A stretch of DNA of 64,000 bases from Parelaphostrongylus tenuis (taxonomy: Eukaryota > Nematoda > Chromadorea > Rhabditida > Metastrongylidae), in the NCBI GenBank assembly GCA_019055375.1, contig JAHQIW010005224.1:186001-250000 (forward strand). The letters are read 5' to 3'. Both the position numbers and the translations under genes were made by a program. Positions 55,990 through 64,000 of this stretch are shown here, piece by piece (position 1 is the stretch's first letter; each line of letters starts with the position of its first letter). The notes beneath the pieces were generated by a model. That model was not told where the DNA came from, did no database searches, and was given only the letters and a program-made list of their open reading frames with translations.

Positions 55990-56480
55990 TCAGTGAGTCT
56001 TCCTCGTTCTAGAAATTCGTTGAGCATTAAATCTTTATTCTTGGTTTTTCGTGAAGAGCTCGGGCTATTGGGTCGGTGGTCTTCCTACGACGCGCCTGAA
56101 ATTATGAAGAATCCAGCTGTAGCGGCTTCCATCTATCGGCTACCTTTGGAGCGTTTCGTGTGAAGTCCCCCTTATTTTCAGTAGCCTAGCATGTAGAATA
56201 ACATCTTCGATTTCGATTGCTGACGTAACCAAATTTTGCGCCCTCCTTCTTATATGCGATTTACGGGATACTGCTACATCTAGCTATCGACTGCACGTCC
56301 ACTAATGCCACCAAACTGCTCGTTTTATCCATCTCAGCTCTAAAGCTAGGTTGTTAATTAGGTTGACTTCCCGACCTCGACAGACATAACTGTAGCATTC
56401 GGAGATGGCTGGTCCGTAAAGCGTCAATGAGGCATTCAAAACCAATCCGTTCCTTGTAAATATCGTTTCATCATCAGTTT
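55990..56480 (-). pseudogene. RTE-type LINE fragment
   Basis: Minus-strand pieces: TRNGLVLNASLTLYG, ISECYSYVCRGREVNLINNL (family form ISECSSYVYLGRE.NM.NDL), then degenerate sequence to a C-terminal-like NAQRISRTRKTH near 56030. Frameshifts and stops throughout. Confidence 0.75.
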
Positions 56481-56639
56481 TAGTACTAACATTTCGAAAA
56501 ATTACAAAATGAGCTCCGCGGCTGCAGTCACTGTGTGGACCATTTAGGAGAGGGTAGCCCTGCAGAACAAGTTTCGTTCCTACATTTTCTGAGCTTTTCA
56601 GAACCTGCACCTCAACAGAACAAAAGGGATTTTCTCAGT

Positions 56640-57370
56640 TAAGATCTCTACAAAAAAAAAAAGATATTTCAACGGTTTTTGGAAATTACTGACATGGAAA
56701 TCGCAGCGATAACAGTGTGCGCAATTTGGAAGTTGGTTTGTTTTGACCATTCATTACCGAAACATGTTTCGCATCGTCGCGATCATGTTACTTACGGCGG
56801 AGCGGCCATTTTCGTCTGGTAGGCGGCTTGGACGGTTACGAAGAGCGGCTGCCAAGAAACGGTTACACTCTCCAACGGTTGAAGAGATGTTTCTTACTTC
56901 TCATATAGACACATTCTGTACTAGGGGAAATGATTAATTTTATTGGGTAGTTGGCTGACTACTACCGAGCGGAAGGGCATAAACGATGCACCGCCCAGAA
57001 AGGGTTAAACGATAGCCAAGGTAACGCGGAACCTACTTAATAATAAAACTCAGAACCTCGTCTATATCATCGATCGGTGGAGGCAATTCTTCACAATGAC
57101 AAATGTTGAGAAAACATTTATGCTCCGACGTTTCGCCGAAGACTTTCTTCATGTTTACCTGAATATGAGTTGCAATATCATTAGCTATTACATCAGCCTA
57201 TATAGTTCTCACGAAAATTAGATATCAAGACAAGTATAAGAATGCTTAACAATTTATAACAGGATCACCCACTCCCCCCACCCCTAAAGGGTCACCTATA
57301 ATAGTTTATTACATGATCTACATGAATTCTCTAAATTTAGTGCTCTGAAACAGCATTATAATATCATAAC
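56640..57370. other. Intergenic, nothing recognised
   Basis: Contains a poly-A run at 56651 and a C-rich patch at 57265-57285. No exon or known repeat. Confidence 0.4.
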
Positions 57371-57379
57371 TTATCTGTA

Positions 57380-57507
57380 TAAGAGCCTTGAGTGGCATGC
57401 AAAAAATTCAATTCCAAGTGGGAGTTGAACTCACGTTTCATCCGTACCAAGGACTCGTGCTACCACTACACCACTAACCCCACAGCTTTTCTATCACTCC
57501 TTCGGCG
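57380..57507 (-). mobile_element. tRNA-like element with terminal inverted repeats
   Basis: Left GAGTGGCATGCAAAA, right TTTTCTATCACTCC. The minus-strand interior has GTAGTGTAGTGGTAGCACG and GAGTTCAACTCCCAC. Same family as 11516-11637. Confidence 0.65.
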
Positions 57508-58199
57508 ATATAATCAATCAATCGCAGATGTTATAAACCAGTACGTAATTTCTCACCTACAAACTAAATTCATCATTTGAAGAGCCGTTTCACAAACGCA
57601 ACCAAAGTCTCGGACCTCGACGGAAAAGATGCGCCCTACCCAATGGATATTTCATAGAAATCAAAAAAACCTGGAACATCTCATATTTTGCATTATAAAC
57701 TAACACATACATATACATCTAAAAGCCTCTGAATCTGTTAGTGATCATGATGACAAGATTACTTGGAATATAGAAGAGAGGTGCTCAATCCTACAAACAT
57801 TTTCGCTGCCGCTAAAATCTCTAAGGTATTTTTTCTTCAGCTTAAATATGACCGTGATTGCGATCTACAACTAGATCCTGGAGACAAGGTTCCATAGAAT
57901 GTCGAGCTGTAACGGATGCCAGAGAAAATCCCCTAGTCACCGCATCCATGTGATTGTTCGCATGCCTAGACTCAGTTAGGAGTAAACTGTATAACGGATG
58001 AAGACGATCAAAGTAGAAATCCACCATGTGTGCAACAAAACCCTCCTTCTAACTCGCAACAGGAGAGGTTGGAACACCTCAATGAAGCCTTATACTCTGT
58101 ATCTACATGTACACCTAAAGATTGTTCCCAGACATCACACCACCAGTACTCGGACGACACTGAATCCTCATTTCCAATGCGTCTTTTCGTAGAACAGAT

Positions 58200-58273
<74 letters not shown>

Positions 58274-58340
58274 CAGATAAAAAAAAGCTCTGAAGATTTC
58301 AGAAGAACTAGACTTTGATGAAAGCTCCTGGTGTTCCCTA
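57508..58340. repeat. Spacer with (TA)n microsatellite
   Basis: Uninterrupted TA dinucleotides at about 58210-58270. The rest shows no gene. Confidence 0.7.
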
Positions 58341-58344
58341 AGAG

Positions 58345-58600
58345 ATTTCCATGCATTCGTCTTCAATTAGTTCCGTTTGAGGTGGTTGAATGCATATCTG
58401 TCCTTCACAGTGACTTGCGATGAGCCTGTGTATCAGGACAGAGCTGTTCACCTTTCAGACAAGTCTGATACATTCTACAAATCCCGAAAAGATGGAAGGG
58501 CTTGGCGAGCCATGAACACTAAATCGGACCATCGATCACGATTGCTCGATAATGTGTGTTACAGAGCACCTATAAGCACTGCGCCGTCACGTTCTAGGAA
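58345..58600 (-). mobile_element. tRNA-derived SINE, inverted
   Basis: Minus-strand family copy: tail near 58345, body with CAGACTTGTCTGAAAGG, head near 58590. Moderately diverged. Confidence 0.7.
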
Positions 58601-59156
58601 AGAAATAGTATTCAAGGAACGGAATTTTGAAGAAAAAGCCTACAAGTGTAACACATGATCGGGGCAAGAAAAACGCCATGAATCTTCTGCTTCCAAAACA
58701 TTTAACCCTTTCGGGACCACAACTGAAACCGTAGCACATAGCGCAATTTGGAAGTGGCTCGCGAAATTCTTTATTCAAAGTGGGTCCTTCTTCTCCGATA
58801 CAGAGGAAATTCTAGGTTCTCTTCTTACTTCAATACTCCGTATTTTCCTATATATTCTTCCACGTTTTTGGCGGATATATGGCTCCTGTATAAATAGAAA
58901 ATTCGAACACAGCCTGCGGTGCACTATGCGATGTCAGTTCATGGATATTTTTCACCGATTTTCCATCATTTGTATTTGTATGCTCCAAGTTTTAAAGCTC
59001 TTATAAAAACCCCAGAAGAGACTTTCTTCTATAGTTCTCTACGGTAATAGCTGCTTATTCTTTATTGATAATACCGACAAACCCACTAACAAGTGTAAGC
59101 GACAAACTTCCTAATCTTAAAGCGATACGCAACCTTTTTCTCGTTGCTATGGTGCA

Positions 59157-59366
59157 TTAACCATCTCGGGACCGTAGATCCACGGCCTCTTCATCTCTAA
59201 CTGGCAAGCTTGGAGGTTTGCTCCACCTCCTCTGCATCTCTAACCTCATCGCCCCATTGCTGGATGCAGCACGCTGTGGTTAGAGATACGGAGGAGGTGG
59301 GGCAGACCATCCCAAGTTGCCAGTTAGAAATGCAGAGGCCGTCGGTCCACGGTCCCGAAAGAGTTG
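59157..59366. mobile_element. TTAACC fold-back MITE
   Basis: Left TTAACCATCTCGGGACCG mirrors right CGGTCCCGAAAGAGTT. CTCTTCATCTCTAACTGGCA mirrors TGCCAGTTAGAAATGCAGAG. Nearly full-length pairing. Confidence 0.82.
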
Positions 59367-59704
59367 AGAGGACCTCTCGAGACGGAAAGCCCAATGAAAA
59401 TCCGAGCATACAATGGACACCGGATGTAAAACGTAATTTTCTTTTCGCTGTTACAGTGCACCAGAAAGGCTTTTTCAGAAACCAACTGCGATAGTAATAT
59501 AATCGTTCCTATGGCTATCGAATGACTATTGAAGATCTACTGAAATGGTTTTGTTTCACGAAAGGAGTCTCTAAATAGTAGTGTGTCCAGAACAACACCC
59601 TCGGTCTCCGGAAGATCAAATGATTTGATTGCAGCTATACACAGCAGATAAATTCCTGATATATAGTAGTTCGAAGAGGATGTGATGTGGCAAATGTATC
59701 GTTT

Positions 59705-59830
59705 CGTAAAAGGACTAACAGCAGAACAGGAGCCACGATAGTGCAATAGGTGAGCAAGCACTCCGAGCAAGGTGAAATGCAAGTTCGACTCCCATTTGAG
59801 GGTCGTTTTGCACATCACTCCACTCAATAC
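59705..59830 (+). mobile_element. tRNA-like element
   Basis: GATAGTGCAATAGGTGAGCA, then AAGTTCGACTCCCATTTG, ending TTTTGCACATCACTCCACTC. Same family as 11516-11637; the left terminal repeat is eroded. Confidence 0.55.
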
Positions 59831-60432
59831 TATCCAATATATGATGTCACGGATGGCTCAATTTTGCAAGAAAAAGAGTGCATATCAATCGATTCAATAG
59901 ATTACCTCCGTGAACTTCAACACATATCCTGGCGTTGGAGTGATTGTCCATGTATCCTGTACTGTTTCTACTTTCAAATTCATATCTAAAGATTATATTT
60001 CTATTAACGAAGCAATAAAATTTCTTTACAAGAAATAAATAAGCTCACATATTTGGCGCTATTCCCTGTCAGTCAAAGTCAAACATTTTCGTAAACACAC
60101 AATTTATCAACAAACTAATCAAATTATTTACATTGGCACCGTGTAACACATGTTTCCACAACAATAACAACATTGAATACATAAATAATATATCCAAGGC
60201 ATAAAAAAACCTGAAGGTACAGCTTGATAATCGAAATAAAAATTACTAAAAAATCTCTTTGTGACGAAAAAAAGGAAACACCTAACCCACCACAACATTT
60301 CGTTGACTACTTCCGTATGGTAAACTAAGAAGTTTACTAACTGGATCGTCTTGTCTCGACGAAAAATGAAATCAATCACAGAAATTCCGCGAACAAAAAA
60401 GAGTCACATACCGAATGGGAAAGACAAAAGAC

Positions 60433-63103
60433 TTAGAAGATGGCAAGTAAGGCAAAGACAGAATAAAGCAAAATACAAGGGTATGCGACGAGAATGCGCT
60501 GGTGATGCATAGATAATGCTATGACGAAAAGCTTCGACGACGACAAACTGCACCAGACAACAGCCAACGCCGATAACGAATATCCGAAGACTCCCTAAAC
60601 AGAACAAAACAAATATGTGTGACGAGTAACTCAGATTGAAAAGAACCATCATAGAGAAAATGCTAGTAGGGTCGTGAAATGAACACTGATTTTTTAACTC
60701 TTTAGGGACGCCGAGTATAGTATACTGCGCACGCGTATTCAAAGGCCTTTTTCGGTGAACAGAGCTTCCTCACTGAACTTTTATTAGTCAGCTGATAGCT
60801 TGAGAGACGGTTCCTTTCACAATAAACTTGATTGACAAAAGAGCCTTCTTAATGTGCTATAGCACCGAGAAGAAAATCATCCTTTAGTCTCACACAGTCT
60901 GTTACACTCTCACAGACTATATTGGATTTTATTGCGAGGTTGAAAAACAGTCGATGATATGGATCAATTTATATCTATCAATTATGTTTTACATATGAAA
61001 TTGCGTCTTATGCTTGGCTCTAGTCTGAGTTTAGATTGTCATTAGACTTTTGGCAGTCAATCGAAAGCTTGAAAAACGATGATTCTAACAGATTCTAACA
61101 GTAGCTTGTCTTCTAGGAAACCTTTTTAGTGTGCTGTTTCAACTAGCAATAGTGCTCCTTTTTTGACGTCAAATTTGACGAATCGTAGTGGTCCGAGTAT
61201 TTGAAGTCTTCAAAAATGACGCTGAAGTATACAAAACCTGGAATCGCACTATATTCTTTCACAATAGCTCGTGCGGCGCAGTGGTATGTATGCTTCGCGA
61301 CAAACATGATCCATCAATTGAGGATTCGATCCATCGGTCAAAGTTCACCGAGATTTCCATCACTCCAAGGTCGGTGAGCTACCAGACTTGTCTGGTTAGA
61401 AATAACAAATTGAATTGATAGATAGGTAGTCCACAGCGAGTCATTGTTGAGGCCAGATATGCATTTGGTCACCTCAAACGAAGCAAGATAAAGTCGAAAA
61501 CATGGCACATCCCTTAACCCTCTGGAGACCAGCGTTGATAGGTAGGCTGCTTTCGCGATAGAGAGCCTGGCGGCATCTTCATGTCTGTGCATGCACGTCT
61601 GGCCGTCCGCCTGCTTTCCCACAAGAACGCCGCCATTACAGTACCTGAGTGAGATTTGACGTCGCGCTGTGAGCATCAAAAAGACTCTCATGATCTCCAA
61701 AGGGTTAGGGATAAAATGCCAAGATCTTCAACCTTTTTACTTGCCTTCTTTCTCAAGCAGATTCTCGCTATACAAATGCAGAGGAAATAAGCTGTAGTCC
61801 AGATTAAAAACTGATATGAAATCAACCTTAGTGCTGGAAACACTAGAGTCTGAGGGCTAAATTGTACGACCGATGTATCTATTCATAATTTATCGACGAA
61901 ATCGTCATAAGCGGTAGACGACTACTACAAGACAGTCGGAGTATCTTTCAGGAAGATACGATAAGAAATTTCTTGATAGACAGAAACAAACCTTGGACGA
62001 CAAAACGGCAGTGATAAGGCTGAGAAGCGACATAGGAAGTAGACAGTACCCTAGTACAGAAGCAGTGCAGACGAATGAAATCGTTTTATCCGCTGAAACG
62101 AAGTCATTAATTATATCGAAATAATTTCGATAAATGACTGCTTTCATAACTAGTACCAATTCCATTAAGAACAGAGACTTCTCACAAAGAGTTGACCCCT
62201 TAGGAGCCATATGATACGCTTCGTACCAGGCCGCGCGACGCAAAGTCTCTCTCAGCTAATATAACACCTATGTCGCGTCTCGTCGAAAGCCAAGTAGACG
62301 CCATACATGCATGCACAGACATGCAAAAGCTACCTGCCTGCGACTGCCGCGCAAGAGACGACGCGACGCCGCCTGCCTATCAACAGTGGCCCACAAAAGG
62401 CTAAGTATGTCCTGGTATCAGAACTGATTGGTCTATCGATGCAAACTATCAAACTGAAAATTCATCTATAAAACAAACTAAATGGCATGAGAACTAACTT
62501 TTTTTGAATCTGAGCATTTGATTCTTTGTATGTTGAATGAGCAAATAACATGAATTCTTTAGCACTTCAACACTTAATTTGATCCATCATCACAGTGTTT
62601 TTTTTCACCGTGCGGATCCCAGCAGTTCTGGAATTCGATTCGCTTTTCGTCTTCTTGATCGGCGTAGAATGATGGTTTAACGGGCCTCCTTGCGATCTTC
62701 AGTACAGCCTTGCTGTGGCGTTCTGCTGATGTTGCTTGCCGGAGAGAGGTGGGGTGGAGGGGGGAGGGGGAAGGGGGACTTCGGCTCCATGAGCGCCGCT
62801 ACGAGGATCACAACCACTCGGCGACCCTCCCCCCATGAACTCTATTGGATAGATCTATTTAGCGAACGTTTTTGACTTTTCGTCTTCCACTGACTACTGT
62901 GGATAATTAATTTTACTAACATCGAGCTATTGCCTGAATCGACAAAGAATATATGGGAAACCACATAAAACACCCAAAAAAGCCGAGAATGAACGACATA
63001 CCAGCCATGAGATTCATCAGTGCATACATGCCCAAACATCCAACACCGCCAATACCATAAATATAACCAAACGTCAATTTGCCGTGAAGGAGAAGGGCGA
63101 AGC
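60433..63103 (-). CDS. YIPF5: YIPF5/Yip1 ER-Golgi membrane protein, last three exons seen
   Basis: Yip1-family protein with several membrane spans that acts in ER-to-Golgi vesicle traffic. Exons on the minus strand: 63103-63002 ([34 protein letters not shown]), 62092-61992 ([20 protein letters not shown]), 60594-60433 ([40 protein letters not shown], stop). Phases 2/1, 2/0, 0 agree, giving about 120 C-terminal residues that align with human YIPF5 to its very end. The cytosolic N-terminus (DEPPLLEELGI-type) should lie above 63103 and was not found, so it is beyond the window or in an unrecognised exon. Introns hold a SINE and a TTAACCC MITE. Confidence 0.92.
60700..61100. repeat. Non-coding dispersed repeat in YIPF5 intron
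   Basis: Shares short blocks (CTTCTTAATGTGCTAT, GGCCTTTTTCGGTGAAC-like) with 22440-22830, 44710-45130 and 18870-19150. No coding content. Confidence 0.4.
61265..61512 (+). mobile_element. tRNA-derived SINE, diverged
   Basis: Head CGTGCGGCGCAGTGG and GGATTCGATCC, body ACCAGACTTGTCTGG, tail GGCACATCCCTTAA that runs into the next MITE. Confidence 0.75.
61514..61707. mobile_element. TTAACCC MITE
   Basis: Left TTAACCCTCTGGAGACCAGC, right TGATCTCCAAAGGGTTA. The interior is GC-rich and non-coding. A related piece lies at about 62225-62405 in the opposite orientation (CTGCCTATCAACAGTGG). Confidence 0.75.
62640..62860. other. G-rich stretch in YIPF5 intron
   Basis: GGTGGGGTGGAGGGGGGAGG-type run at 62747-62775. 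The short plus-strand frame across it is low complexity and not a gene. Confidence 0.5.
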
Positions 63104-63310
63104 CTGTAAATAATGAATAGTAGTAGTATATAATAGGTGAAACACCTTGTTGAAATGAATGGTTTTCAACAAAGGTTGGATCTCTCTGATAACGACCGAG
63201 AACCCTAAGGACCTAACGACCACCACAACAGGCAAGTGGAGAGGAAATTTTGCAAAAGGCTGTCGCACTGACATGTAAACAGGCCGGATCAATATTTTGC
63301 GAACGCTCCA
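63104..63310. other. Upstream of the first seen YIPF5 exon
   Basis: No exon recognised. Probably intron sequence of YIPF5. Confidence 0.4.
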
Positions 63311-63314
63311 AGAG

Positions 63315-63432
63315 TGTAGAGTGATGTACAAAACTTTGAGAATTCGGGAAGGAGTTGAACCGTCTCACCCTTTACCTAGAAGAGCATGAGAGCCACTACA
63401 CTACCTGGCCTCCTATTCGGCTATCACTCTTT
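63315..63432 (-). mobile_element. tRNA-like element with terminal inverted repeats
   Basis: Left AGAGTGATGTACAAAAC, right GGCTATCACTCT. Minus-strand interior GTAGTGTAGTGGCTCTCATG and GACGGTTCAACTCC. Same family as 11516-11637. Confidence 0.7.
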
Positions 63433-63439
63433 TGGACAG

Positions 63440-63600
63440 TGCTGCTTTCCTACCACACAATTCTGGTACTGATTCGCCAACCCCAAAAGGATGGAGAACT
63501 CATTGGTCATTGGGAGCCGAATCGAACCAGTGACCATCGATTAAACGACTATGTGTGTACGCAGAGCACTTCTTCCATTGCGCCACAAGCGCTCGTCTCC
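63440..63600 (-). mobile_element. tRNA-derived SINE, inverted, head half
   Basis: Minus strand: CTTGTGGCGCAATGGAAGA head, GGTTCGATTCGGC, then the GGGGTTGGCGAATC body block, where it stops. Confidence 0.7.
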
Positions 63601-63899
63601 ATGTAATTTGTACTCAACTGGGAAAAATACGTAACGCAGTTTTTTTCATGCGTGAGTCCCTGTACTTCCAACGATCAATTCATATTCTCGCGTTAACCGT
63701 TTATTGAAGGTTTGCCTCCTTCATGAACGCCGTAGAATACTGGTTTAGCATATGTCATTGCAATTTCGAGAATACTCAAACTGAGGCGTTCCATGGGACA
63801 TTCGTTACAGAAGTGCTTGAGGGTGAGAGAAGGAGTCAGCTATACGTCGAGCATCGGTAGCCATTCGGTCACTCCTCTCCATTTCTTCCGCAAGTCCAG

Positions 63900-63990
63900 A
63901 ATTGTATTTGAGTTAGCACGTGTTCCCCGAAGGGTGAGGCGCGGTTCGACTCCCGCCCGAGGTGAAAGCTTTGTGAATCACTCAGTATGA
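63900..63990 (+). mobile_element. tRNA-like element, partial
   Basis: GAGTTAGCACGTGTTCCCC, GCGGTTCGACTCCCGC, ending TTTGTGAATCACTCAG. Same family as 11516-11637, close to the window edge. Confidence 0.55.
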
Positions 63991-64000
63991 CCCAAGAAGT

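Noticed and set aside
55833..56027. Minus-strand 64-codon frame as the PIH1D1 first exon
   Set aside because: It overlaps the C-terminal end of an RTE fragment in another frame, has no PIH motif, and its donor phase could not be matched to the next exon.
58030..58356. Frames running through the (TA)n tract
   Set aside because: Composed of Ile-Tyr repeats; artefact of the dinucleotide run.
62690..62875. Short Gly-rich plus-strand frame
   Set aside because: It is a translation of a G-rich low-complexity tract in a YIPF5 intron.
1..64000. CRISPR arrays, bacterial operons, rRNA
   Set aside because: No regular short direct repeats with spacers, no ribosome-binding-site-led gene strings and no rRNA-like sequence were seen. 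The genes are intron-rich and eukaryotic.

Overview
The window is nuclear DNA from a nematode, most likely a strongylid (hookworm-like) worm. The protein-coding genes are broken into many 48-175 bp exons with GT..AG borders and T-rich acceptors. The introns are full of RTE-type LINE fragments, tRNA-derived SINEs, mariner/Tc1 remnants and fold-back elements. There are no operons of the bacterial kind, no rRNA and no CRISPR. The species call is inference from the protein and repeat style.

Region 1 (1-8247): PLRG1/Prp46, a WD40 spliceosome protein, lies on the minus strand in 14 exons. Region 2 (8248-11171) is a divergent intergenic spacer of microsatellites, SINEs and a broken RTE retrotransposon. 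Region 3 (11172-23272) is BUD13, a RES-complex splicing factor, on the plus strand in 19 exons. Ten consecutive symmetric phase-1 exons encode its Ser-Asp/Pro-Arg-Lys repeats. PLRG1 and BUD13 thus form a head-to-head pair of splicing genes. Region 4 (23273-31802) holds an unrecognised minus-strand gene with a RTE insertion in one intron. Region 5 (31803-40899) is a 9.1 kb block of nested transposon remains: Tc1/mariner, hammerhead-ribozyme repeats, scrambled BEL/Pao, and a mariner end. Region 6 (40900-54078) repeats earlier sequence. Region 7 has PIH1D1 (minus; R2TP co-chaperone adaptor) at about 54.0-54.9 kb, then repeat-rich spacer, then the 3' three exons of YIPF5/Yip1 (minus; ER-Golgi membrane protein) at 60433-63103, whose 5' end is not seen.

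Large-scale structure: about 21000-31802 (U1) matches 42598-52257 (U2), and 40900-42597 (W1) matches 52258-54078 (W2). The simplest reading is one tandem duplication of a roughly 11 kb U+W unit running from a BUD13 intron to the end of PIH1D1, with the 9.1 kb block later inserted between U1 and W1. It explains a dead 3' half of BUD13 at 43067-45480 and a stub of PIH1D1 at about 42510-42597. BUD13 (left) and PIH1D1 (right) stay intact.

The most interesting signal is hammerhead ribozymes. One family of retrotransposed, roughly 300 bp repeats (15568-15854, 34740-35100, 43939-44590, and a decayed one at 22753-22795) carries near-consensus hammerhead cores with a GNRA-capped stem II and a palindromic, loop-less stem III. 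A second, unrelated pair of tandem 284 bp repeats (35416-35980) carries its own hammerhead. All splice borders were read by eye and checked only for reading-frame consistency.
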